A stretch of DNA of 64,000 bases from Episyrphus balteatus. Taxonomy: Eukaryota > Arthropoda > Insecta > Diptera > Syrphidae. Each line of letters starts with the position of its first letter. Positions within the stretch are counted from its first letter, which is position 1. Both the position numbers and the translations under genes were made by a program. Where the stretch lies: contig NC_079137.1 in assembly GCF_945859705.1 (NCBI RefSeq), positions 59,986,552 to 60,050,551 of the forward strand, given 5' to 3'. A model generated the notes under the pieces. It was not told the DNA's origin and ran no database searches. It saw only the letters and a list, made by a program, of their open reading frames with translations. Positions 12,224 through 22,082 of the stretch are shown piece after piece.

Positions 12224-12318
12224 TGTTCCCTCATAACTTCTAAAGTACTTTTCAGAATTGCACAAATGAGGTATCATTGGAAACGTCTTATTTGGTCGGT
12301 GGTTATAGGCTAAGTGAC
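12224..12318. mobile_element. Single arm of the 9185-9481 MITE family
   Basis: The sequence starts GTTCCCTCATAACTTCTAAA and ends GGTTATAGGCTAAGTGAC. It matches the right arm at 9401-9481 over most of its length, with the same order of blocks. Confidence 0.65.
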
Positions 12319-12745
12319 ATCACATTATAGTCGATATAATGCCCTCTGGAAGCAAAATACATAAATAAGAAGTTTAAGTTACCTTTTTGACCATTCTTTT
12401 GAAATTATTTTTCTTCTGTTCAAGTGGTCACTAAAAGGAACTTACAGATGAACATTTGAAAAGGAGTCCTGTTTGACCATAATAAGCAAATTATGAAAAC
12501 AACTCAATTGTCCCTTTAGAGGAAAAAGTCATAAAATTAAACAAAATTTATCATACAGTGGCTTCGCAAATATTATGTAAAATCCCCAAAATAATACAAC
12601 GATTTTGACATCTTGTTTTTTTTTGTTCTTAAAACTATGTATTTATTTTTATTTTGTATAAACTCGATTTTTTTTGTATTTTTCAATCCGTTTTTGAGTT
12701 GATACAAAATTATGCTCAAAATTACAATGTATTGGTAATTCCTTC

Positions 12746-12945
12746 AAACAGGATTAACCCAACATATCACGGCACTTATCATCATAGGACAACTTATCAC
12801 AAGAAAAATTACAGAAAAATTCAATTGAAACAAATATGGAAAGGGACATTTTTTTTGACGAAATGTTCCCTGTGTTTAATTATAATTTGATGGGCTGTCA
12901 TATGATGACTTGTGCTATGATTAGTTGAGTTGAAAATCCTTAAAA
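12746..12945. mobile_element. Small foldback MITE
   Basis: Imperfect inverted arms (about 12748-12815 and 12873-12942) share AGGATT, TCATCATA and GACA blocks in mirrored order around a short loop. The two opposite-strand open frames over it are consequences of the palindrome. The 12319-12745 interval to its left shows nothing assignable. Confidence 0.45.
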
Positions 12946-14029
12946 AATTATATTCAGCATGGACAATATTTAAGAAAAAAAAAAAATCATGTGTGCAATT
13001 CACACGTGGTTGAAGTGAAACCTTAAAAATCATTTTAAAAAAATCGAAAAAATATAACTTTTTTTATTCCATCACTTTTTTATATGACAACCTACAATAA
13101 ATTTTATACCATCTGAAAGCTTATTGTTTCAGCTCAAAATATTTATATCGACCATGTCTATACAACATCTACAAAAAGAGCTAGAATTTTTTTAACCCAA
13201 TTAGTTTTCATAAAAAAAGCAAAACAATCAATCTCTTTTCTCTTCTAGCACCATTAAATCCATTTTTTAAAAGACAACCTATAATAAATTTTATATTATT
13301 ATTATTTCACTTTTTTTATATGACGCTTCAATCATATTTCTACCATGCCTACAAAAAAAGGAAGAATTTTTTAAAGCCAACAATGTCAAAATTTCAAACT
13401 GAGATTACGGTACTTCCTCTACTGCTGGCTGGTCATCGGCAACAAATCTTCACAGGTGTTTTGAGGTATTTTTCAAGTTTTTCAATTAAAGATTTATATA
13501 ACTTGTAGAGTACGTACCGTTATGTGTGATATATTAAATGAAATGTAATATTATCAGCATATTAAAGTTAAATAAATTTGTTATGTGCTTTAGATCAAAA
13601 GATATAAGGTGTTTAGAAAAAGAACATCTTTTCACCGTTATCTCAGAATTTTGAATATGAAATTAATTGAAATTTTGCAAAATCCTAATTTATTTAATTA
13701 CCTATCTACTGTATAAATTTCATTCATCTATCTATTAAAACAAAAAAGTTATGATCAATTGATTTTTCGTATCGCTTTTTCGTTTCATCTTGTTTCAAAT
13801 CACTACGATACTAAAGAAGTTTTCACTTCAAAAAGCTTAAAAATAACTTTAGAGACATTGAACTCATAAGTACAAAAGTTAATACTAAAACAATTTTTAC
13901 AAACTGAAAGATGTTTTTAAGACACATTTTTGATAAATAGTGGACTGGTCTTAAAATGGATCTAAGACTATAATTTTCTAAAAACTAGTATTTAAATAAA
14001 CAAGAACAAGAGTGGGTAGCTTCACAGAC
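12946..14029. repeat. Unassigned stretch containing a decayed direct duplication
   Basis: About 13080-13200 and 13273-13375 share GACAACCTA(C/T)AATAAATTTTATA and ACAAAAA..GAATTTTTTAA in the same order, about 190 bp apart. This suggests an old tandem duplication. The remainder shows no gene. Confidence 0.4.
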
Positions 14030-14908
14030 TTCTATTCGTAACTACTATGTACTTTTCGTAACTTCTATGTACTATGGGGAAAAATTAAGACCTCGGTACT
14101 TGTCATATGACCAAACTGGAAATGATTGTTTTCCTCCAAAAAAGCTCTAACGATTTTGGTTTAAAAATATACATGTTAGGTGGGAAGGTAGTACTTTTGA
14201 TATAAGAAAAAATATATTTTGGGCCGTTATTTACGTTATTTGCCATAAAGGTTCTTGATGTTTGGCTTTCTCATAAACGGCACAACCTATTTCAATAAAA
14301 ACTTTGAAGCCAAAACCGTTTTAGTAACTCTTATGTTGAAGTTAAGAAAAATTTTCAAAAAAAAGTTGTTTTTGAAATTAAAAAAAATGTTAATTTTTTT
14401 TTTTTAAACATCAATTTTTTGAAAACAGACCTATGAATTTCATTGAAACTGTATTTGTATGTGCGATTAGCATACCTACCAATCATTTGTTTAAATTTTT
14501 TTTTTTAATTTTGTAGATAAATCAAATTTTCGTCTGTGCAGTTTTCAAAGGCTTTGATATTCCAAGCATTTTTAACATTTGGCCAAGTAGGGCCAAAAAT
14601 TCGGATAGTGAAAATATGGCGTTGCCATTTTTAGGGGAAAACTAAAATTTTGGTTATTTACTTATATTTCGTTGAAGGTTGGAAGGATTTAATTTAAACT
14701 TAACAGATAGATATTTTTTATCATTCTACATGATTTGCAAATTAAAATTTTCAAAAAAAAATTCTTTAATAAAATTTAAAAAATATCGTTTTAAACATAC
14801 ATTTTTTTCCTGATATTGATGAATTTTTAAAGGTTAGTTAATATTTGTGTTCTTTGACTTAAAAGAGTAGGTAAATACGTGCGATCCTGTCCTACATTTT
14901 ATTTTCGA
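14030..14908 (+). mobile_element. Diverged mini-me/DINE-like element, copy 2
   Basis: Order of content matches copy 1: a CGGTACTTGTCATATGACC motif (14094), an AACGATTTTGGTTTAAAAAT block, ATAAACGGCACAACCTATTT, a CAATTTTTTGAAAAC block, and a closing ATACGTGCGATCCTGTCCTA (about 14876-14895). The GTCT microsatellite is missing. Identity is low, so it is an old copy. Confidence 0.5.
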
Positions 14909-17109
14909 TAATATGAGTCAAAAATTTTATAAAACGGTTTAAAACACTTTTCAAATCCTGAATTAGTTTTTAAAAAACTTTAATTTTAAAAATTAAATAA
15001 TAAAAGATGACAGGTCAAAAATAAGATTTCGGGTCTTTCATTTTTATATTTTTGAAAAAAAAAAATTTAAGAAAACCAATGGGCCGCACTTACTAATGTT
15101 TAAAGTCCTTGATGTAGTCTGCTGTAAGACAGAATTATACCTTGCTTCCTACAACTTTTAACGTTTTGAAGATACTCATAGAAGTCATACATTTTAATAT
15201 ATGTATTGTTAAAAACAACTTTTCCAAACCGAAAAATTCAACCTCATTTTCAGAACTTTTGCATTATTTCGTTCCACCCAATTTATTTTGTTGAGATTTG
15301 AACAATGGAACGTAATTTTCCATAAAATATCAAATATTAATCAATATTTATAGTTATCCACGGAAAAAATTGATAAGACTTTTTGTGATCAAAATAGAAT
15401 CAAACGATAATAAGCAAATATTTTTTTTTTCAATTTCAAGTTCAAAATAGGATTGTTTTTTTTTCAATTTCAAGTTCAAAAAAAGAGTATGTTTACATCA
15501 TTAATTTTTGATCAGTCAATATAAATTCTTCCATGAATATTTTTTTCCCCTCTTTTCAACAAGAAGCCCATAAAACATTTCTGAGTCACTTTTTCGGTAT
15601 TTTCATGTTCAACTTGATAACATTGAATCAAGAAAAAATAGTTTACTGACCCCGTTAACAAAACTGATTACAATTTTTTTGTTTGTCTGTTTGTGTTTAC
15701 ATTTTTTATTCAACCCAAATAAAAAAAAAAAAAACTATCTCAGAAAAACCCAGAAAAAGGGAATGGAAATAGATTATTTGAGAAAATGAGTGGGTTGCAT
15801 TATGGGTACCGAAAACCAACATAAAAAAAAAACCGAAAAAAAAAAATAAACTAGGGTCATTTTGTCATCAGTCTCAGCTGAGTTACTTTTGTAAGTCATA
15901 TACAAAAATCGTTTTCTTCTGACTCTTTCTTTAAAAATGACATTCAGAGTGTTACAGAAAAATGTATAAAAAAAGGGAAAAAATGAAAAGTACAATCAAC
16001 AGTCTGAGACGAGATAAAAAAATGCAGTCTCAGAAGAAGAACAAAAAAGATTAAAATATTTCAATAAAAAGAGCAGAAAGAAAAAAAAGAAGAAGAGAAG
16101 GAAAAATAAGATTCCATACCAAAATGCACATAAATAAATGAAAATGAAATGTCATTCACACCAGTCGACTCGACTCGAGACTTGGTGAAAGATGGTGGAG
16201 TTTGTTCGCCCCTCGTGTTTTTTTTTGCATTGCAAAAGACACAACAACCTCCCAGAACTACACGATCGTTGAATAAGAGATTTTGATAAGCAAATTGAAA
16301 AAATACTGCAAGAATTATACCTACCTCCCACTGATCTGCATTTTATACCTCCCGCTTTATCAATCGGTGCAAAAATTGTCAACAAACAGAACTAAAAAAA
16401 AAAAAACAACTACCTAAACAAACCTGACCAACGCCAACATCTCTCTCAACAATCTAATGCAACACAACCTCCAAAAGACTCTTCTAGAAAAAATGTTTTA
16501 CTGAAAGAGAGAGGGAGTCCAATTCAGTGATTTTGTGGTATTATTTCGCCTTCACTTCATTATTATCGTTTTACCCCACAAACACATCATTATACGAGTG
16601 CTATAGAAGCGCTATAGTGCTATCTTCTCTTCTAGCTCTCTCACAGAGCTTAGATATTACTACCATCACCATCCATATTACGCGAAGGCAAAAGAGCCAA
16701 CGACACTATAACGAAACGTTGAGGACGATCAGTGTCAGTCAACTCACCCGCTGGCCGCCACTCAAGTCATTATAACTGACTGCGACTGTGTATTGAGTTT
16801 GATCTTGGTGAAATAAAAAAAAAAGAATGCTTGCTTGTTGTTGTTTGGTTGGTGTTTGATATTGCAAATGCAATGATCATACAAATTTACTAGTTTTCAT
16901 TTTGTATAATTGTTGTTGTTGTTGTTGTTATGGATGACGATCGTAGGTCTATGACATCCAACATGAGCAAATGGCAACACACATTATTACACCATGCAGT
17001 TACAATCAACAATTGGCATTTCTCTTTTGCTTTGAATAAAAAAATTGTGTTAGGGGAATTTCACAATTCATGTATGTCATCATCGATTTCAGCTATAGTC
17101 TTCTGTTTG
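14909..17109. other. Unassigned stretch with a GC-richer island at 16140-16790
   Basis: No coding gene is recognised. The island holds a minus-strand initiator-like TCAGTT (16779-16774) only about 30 bp upstream of a strong donor CAGCGG|GTGAGT (16748/16747). It also has direct repeats of GCTATAG near 16600-16620. It could be regulatory or an untranslated exon; the evidence is weak. Confidence 0.3.
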
Positions 17110-17960
17110 GATTTGGCGAATTATCAGGCGAACCCAACAAGTCAGTTGATAAACTTGGAAAATCAACAGACAAGCTGAAAAATCAACGGCGAGTTCAACA
17201 AATCAACAAGAGAGCCCGAAAAACCAAGAAGCGAACCTGTCAAATTGATTTAGCAATCAATTGGCGAACCTGGCAAACCAACCGGCGAATTGGTCAATCA
17301 ACAGGCGAACTGGTAAATCAACAGGCGAACCTGGAAAATCAACAGGTGAACTGGTAATTCAACAGGCGAAACTGGTTAATCAATAGGCGAACTGGTAAAT
17401 CAACAGGCGAACCTGGAAAACCAACAGGCGAACTGGGAAATTAACAGGCGAACCTGGAAAATCAACGAGCAAACCTGGAAAATCAATAGTGAAACTGGTA
17501 AATCAACAGGCGAACCTAGAAAATCAACAGGCGAAAATCGAAAATCACCAGGTAAAGTGGCAAATCAACAGGAGAACCTGGTAAATCAACGGGCAAATCT
17601 TGGAAATCAACAAGCGAAAATGGCAAATCAACAGGCGAAGTGGCGAATCAAAATGAGAATCTGGTAAATCAACAGGCAAACCTGTGAAATCAACAGCCAA
17701 ACCTATTTAATCAACAGGTGAACTGGTAAATCAACAGGCGAATATGGCAAATCAACAGGCAAAGCTGGAGAATCAAGAGGATAGTCTGCCGAAATAATGG
17801 ACGAGTTCGGCGAATTAACAGGTGAACCTAGAATTTCAACAAATACGCCAAATCAGTAGGCGTATCTGCCAAATAAACGAAAAAACTCAGCAAAACAACG
17901 AATATCTCTAAGAAATATTTGAGTAAACTCGGAAAATCAACAAGCGAAACTGTCAATTTG
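17110..17960 (+). repeat. Minisatellite, about 20 bp unit (AATCAACAGGCGAACTGGTA)
   Basis: About 40 degenerate copies of a 20-21 bp unit close to AATCAACAGGCGAACTGGTA. The best-preserved copies lie at 17280-17450 and the edges are increasingly decayed. Open frames through part of it read Asn-Gln-rich, but the unit length drifts and stops intervene, so no protein is called. Confidence 0.9.
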
Positions 17961-18296
17961 ACAGCTTAAAAAAAAAAACACTTCCATTGTAAAATTCACC
18001 TTAACTTTTAAAAATCGTGCAACTCGAAATGAACAGCGATTACAACAATTTGGCGTTGATATTACAACGCGAAGACGAGGGAAACACGCAATAAAACAAA
18101 ACACTGCAAAAAAAAAAAAAAAAAACAATTGAAAATTGCCTCAAGGGAGAAAAGAAAAACAGAAAGCTCCACACACAATAATAGCAAACGAAACTCCGGT
18201 CTCCTTCGGGGCGGAGAGAGTAAATAAGAAGAAGAAGAAATTGCATTGCAATGCCTTCTCGGCTATTGACTCGTTCATTGCACTTACTTTTTTTTC

Positions 18297-18327
<31 letters not shown>

Positions 18328-19404
18328 AAAAGAGAGAAAAAAAGAGAGAGAGGAAAAACATCTGTGTGTATAAGTGGCATTGCCAGATTACCCATTAGGC
18401 ATATAAACAGGGAATGGGTAGAAGAAAAAAAAACTGTGGAGGGCACTGCTGCAGTAAAACTACATAATAGAATTTGCACACACAACTCTCTAGAGATTTT
18501 CAATCGTAGGACAAAACGGGCATAGCCAGCTGGAAAAATGGTGAAAAGCTGCAGTGGATCAATGCACTCTTTGGTTTGGTCTTCAACTCTCTCCCATGAT
18601 GATGGTTAACTACGTGAACGTCGTCGTTCATCGTCCACAACGATGACGACTAGCTTAACTCCTCTCTTTCAACAACCCCCTTTTTTGAACCACTTGCAAG
18701 GCTACTTGGGAGGACCATCAAGTGTGTACCGCACCATCTCTCTCTCTCCATTTAAACATAAACCTGGAGTTGTTGCACTTCTCTACGATGTTGTAGCTGG
18801 TCAATGGTTCTCTGGTTCATTGCCATCCGAGCGGGGTAACTAACCATGAAAGAAAATTTATATATGTACAATTGTACACACAAGTCAAGTGTTGCCCCGC
18901 GCAAAAAAATAAATTTTATTTGACGACTATACGACGACAATGATCATGGATGATGGCAATGATGACGTTTGTTGGTGCACAGTGTTTAGCAGCTAGCAGC
19001 AGCATGTGACTTTTGATAATTGTAAAATGGGGAAAGAGTGATTGAGGGGTTATAGGATAAGGGTCCGGAGAGAGAGAGAATTGTGAGACGATTGTGCATA
19101 CGTTGTTTGGTTCACGGATTGGATGGAGTTTTCCAGATTGTTCGGGGAATGTTGTGTGGGGTTGTTGGCTTTTGCGATTTATATTATGCCTACTTACATT
19201 GAATGGGATTTCTAAAATTTTAAAGAAATGTATACACATAGCTTGTTTTGAGGTAGGCTATTAAATCGGGTTTTTGAGTTATTGATCCGGGATTTCATAA
19301 TTTTCTTTTTGTTGAGTTTTTCGCCTTAAAATATATTTGACAGAAATTAATAAACAATCAAGGCGAAAAGTTTGGTGGCCTTGAGTTAATAATCTGGTCA
19401 TTGA
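17961..19404. other. Unassigned stretch, GC-richer from about 18540
   Basis: It contains a poly-A run at 18297-18325 and a GC-richer block at 18540-19200 with CGTCGT-type short palindromes near 18620-18650 and a GAGAGAGAGA run near 19070. No gene, splice pair or known element can be supported. Confidence 0.4.
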
Positions 19405-20060
19405 GAGCTGAACAGAACAGAAATGAGCTGAACTGAGGTGAACTCAACTCAGGACAACTCAACACAGTCAGATCAACCCATCATTTAAATACCTTCCACA
19501 AGTCTTACTCGGAACATCTCGACTCAGAGACTCGAGGTTTCAAGTTGAATTTATCCGAGGGAGCTTCTAGAAGTTAAATGAGAGCCAGGATGAGTTGTCC
19601 TGAGTTGAGATTGAAATTGAAATATAATCCTCAACTACTTCAAGCTGAACTGAGTAGAACAGAAATGAGCTGAACTGAGGTAAGCTCAACTCAGGACAAC
19701 TCATTCCAGACAACTCAACCCTGCATTTAAATACCTTCCACAAGACATACTCGGAACATCTCGACTCAGAGACTCAAGGTTTCGAGTTGAATTTATCAGA
19801 GGGAGCTTCTAGAAGTAAAAAAGGAGCCGGGATGAGTTGTCCTGAGTTGAGATGTATCTAAATAAAAGCCTCAACTACTTCAATCTGAACTGAACAGAAA
19901 TGAGCTGAACAGAGGGGAACTCAAGTCAGGACAACTTATTTTAGTACACTCCAACCTCACATTAAAATACCTTCCACAAGAATTCTTAAAGTTAAATGAG
20001 AAGCGGGATGAGTTGTCCGGAGTTGAGATGAATCGAACTCTAAGTAGCAACTGGATATCC
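19405..20060. repeat. About 240 bp tandem repeat, 2.7 copies, each with an internal dyad
   Basis: Copies begin at about 19416, 19658 and 19892 (GAACAGAAATGAGCTGAAC). Each unit carries CTCAACTCAGGACAACTCA and, about 140 bp later, its exact or near-exact reverse complement TGAGTTGTCCTGAGTTGAG. The third copy has an internal deletion. The array ends about 150 bp upstream of the mitoferrin start codon. A related GACAACTCA cluster occurs near 24770-24810. Confidence 0.85.
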
Positions 20061-20147
20061 AACCCGCAGAACCAACTTAGGTTTTATAACTAATTACAAA
20101 GTCAGAAATAGTATCACTCAATTAAACTTTGAGAATTCTATAAGGTT

Positions 20148-20176
20148 TATAAAAATATCAAAATATCTGTCATTGA
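20148..20176 (+). promoter_or_regulatory. Possible core promoter of the mitoferrin gene
   Basis: TATAAAAAT at 20148-20156 is followed about 24 bp later by initiator-like GTCATTG (20169-20175), a slightly short spacing. The leader to the ATG would be only about 35 nt. In this AT-rich background TATA-like strings are common, so this is tentative. Confidence 0.3.
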
Positions 20177-20206
20177 AAACTGAAGAAAAATATTAATTTT
20201 GTGAGA

Positions 20207-21097
20207 ATGGAAAATCATAACCATGACAACTATGAAAAACTACCAACTTCAAGTTTTGCCATCAACATGTTTTCCGGTGCTGCTGCTGGCATAATCGAAT
20301 TCGGCCTGATGTATCCATTGGATTCAGTTCGAACAAGAATGCAAAGTTTGTCACCAGAACATTCGGGTGCCAACATCTATGGAACCTTTAAGAACATGAT
20401 TAAGTCTGAAGGCCTTCTCAGACCTGTTCGTGGAGTATCAGTTGTAATTGCTGGAACAATTCCAGCCCACGCGCTCTACTTTAGCTCCTATGAAATGTCT
20501 AAAGAAGCTTTATCGAAGCTTTCCACACACAATACAATCAATTACATGACAGCAGCTGTAATTGCAACAATTTTACATGATGCCATATCAAATCCAACTG
20601 AAGTTATCAAACAACGATTACAAATGTATAATTCACCATATAAATCAGTTATTACGTGTATGAAAGGAATTTATAAAGATGAAGGATTAATGGCATTTTA
20701 TCGATCTTTTGCGACACAACTTTTTATGAATGTACCATTTCAAGCGATACATTTTTTAACATATGAATATGTTCAAGTTTTAATGAATCCAGATAGATTG
20801 TATAGTCCTTTGGTGCATGTTGTTGCTGGGGGAACAGCTGGAGCTGTTGCTGCTGCTGTAACAACACCGCTAGATGTTGTTAAGACTTTGTTGAATACTC
20901 AAGAAATTGGCTATACCGGTGGAATGATGGATGCTATTAAACAGATTTATAAAATTGCTGGTCCGAATGGTTTTTGGAAGGGTTTGACAGCAAGAGTGTT
21001 GTATACAATGCCGGGAACAGCTATCTGTTGGTCAGCTTATGAATTTTTTAAATATTATTTATGTCAATATGATAATTCAGATACAAAAAGGGAATAG
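20207..21097 (+). CDS. mfrn: Mitoferrin-like mitochondrial iron carrier, intronless
   Basis: A 296-residue mitochondrial carrier (SLC25) of the mitoferrin type, which moves iron across the inner mitochondrial membrane for heme and Fe-S synthesis. All three carrier repeats are intact, with signatures YPLDSVRTR (~residue 36), NPTEVIKQR (~129) and TPLDVVKT (~220). Mitoferrin-typical strings are PAHALYFSSYE, HDAISNP, QMYNSPY, IHFLTYE and LLNTQE. The first ATG, at 20207, has A at -3 and G at +4; the frame open to its left begins with GTG and is not used. The whole family core is in one uninterrupted exon. The C-terminal extension of Drosophila mitoferrin, as I recall it, is absent. It lies opposite to E75, about 15 kb upstream of the E75A exon. 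The lack of introns, a short A-run after AATAAA downstream, and an isolated position suggest a retrogene, but a single-exon ancestral gene is not excluded. Its iron specificity is inferred from family motifs. Confidence 0.9.
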   Translation: MENHNHDNYEKLPTSSFAINMFSGAAAGIIEFGLMYPLDSVRTRMQSLSPEHSGANIYGTFKNMIKSEGLLRPVRGVSVVIAGTIPAHALYFSSYEMSKEALSKLSTHNTINYMTAAVIATILHDAISNPTEVIKQRLQMYNSPYKSVITCMKGIYKDEGLMAFYRSFATQLFMNVPFQAIHFLTYEYVQVLMNPDRLYSPLVHVVAGGTAGAVAAAVTTPLDVVKTLLNTQEIGYTGGMMDAIKQIYKIAGPNGFWKGLTARVLYTMPGTAICWSAYEFFKYYLCQYDNSDTKRE

Positions 21098-21257
21098 AAT
21101 GAAGGAGTTTATTTTGTTTATTTATTTTGTCATGTTTATATGCATATTTAACTGTGATTTTCTCATATGGAAGTCTTTGAAAATTTGTTTCGATTATTGT
21201 TTTTGGGTTTTTAAGTTAAATCTACATTTTTTGGAACGCGTTCCCAGAAAAGCGAAA

Positions 21258-21281
21258 AATAAAAAATGAAAAAAAAAAAAA
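21258..21281 (+). terminator. Possible poly(A) signal and A-run after mitoferrin
   Basis: AATAAA at 21258-21263 lies about 160 bp after the stop codon and is followed by a 13-base A run (21269-21281). It may be the working polyadenylation signal, a fossil retroposition tail, or chance in AT-rich sequence. Confidence 0.35.
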
Positions 21282-21870
21282 TTGAAAATGTCTTTTGAAC
21301 TGTTGAAGTGTTGAGCCGGTTCAACAATCCACACTTTCAAAATACGTTCCATAACATAATAACTTACATTCCACTGCTTCTATTTCATTTAAAATTGTTT
21401 GTATAAATGACAATTACATAATATGGATTGTATTGATCTGTGAAAACTTGTGGAACGCATTATCATAACAGATTTGTTAAAAGATAGAAGGGTTTGTCAA
21501 GAAAGGAATGTCCTCAATCAAGGTAGTGAGATTACCTAATATTTTGAAATATTTTCGGTATCACTATCGATTCAAGTTTTGATAAAATTTCTACAAACTG
21601 TGGAAAGTAATCTTGGTATTTTTTTTACAGCGATTTTTATTTTTAAATAAGCAAGTTCGAGTAGAATTTCATTTTTATCGAATGTTTTGTTAAATTTTTT
21701 GCTTAGTTTGGACATTTTTTTCGAAATGAAATACTTCACAACAAGTCAAGATGTGGAACGGATCTTTGAAATAAATTTTCCACTATTTTTAAAAGTGCAA
21801 AAGTGCATTATGTATTATGAAATATTCCTATAAAATTTCAACATTACATTATGCAAATTGTATTTTTAAA

Positions 21871-22082
21871 GCATTGTCCACACTAGGTTGATCAGCACGT
21901 TCAACATACGTTCCAAATCGACATAGTGAATAGTTAGACCATTCGGAACTTGCGAAATTTATGTTTAGGCTTAGATATAGCACATATGCTTCAGTTAAAT
22001 AAATTGAAAGAGTTTAACTATTCAGTATTTCGATTAGGAACGAATGTTGAACGTGTTGATCAAGCAAATGTGGACCCAGCTT
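21871..22082. mobile_element. Foldback MITE downstream of mitoferrin
   Basis: Inverted arms of about 65-70 bp (21871-21935 and 22010-22082) share GTCCACA, GTTGATCA, CACGTTCAACAT and CGTTCC in mirrored order around a loop of about 75 bp. The surrounding 21230-22540 is unusually rich in GGAACG/CGTTCC. It includes the perfect palindrome GGAACGCGTTCC near 21233, so a larger decayed element may be present. Confidence 0.6.

Noticed and set aside
11821..12234. 137-codon minus-strand open frame
   Set aside because: It begins with ATG but its first codons lie in a MITE arm, its end is simple GTT/GGT-rich sequence, and no domain is recognised. It reads across the GC-richer island by chance.
18136..18525. 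Overlapping Lys/Phe-rich frames on both strands
   Set aside because: They follow poly-A and GA-rich sequence and have no conserved content.
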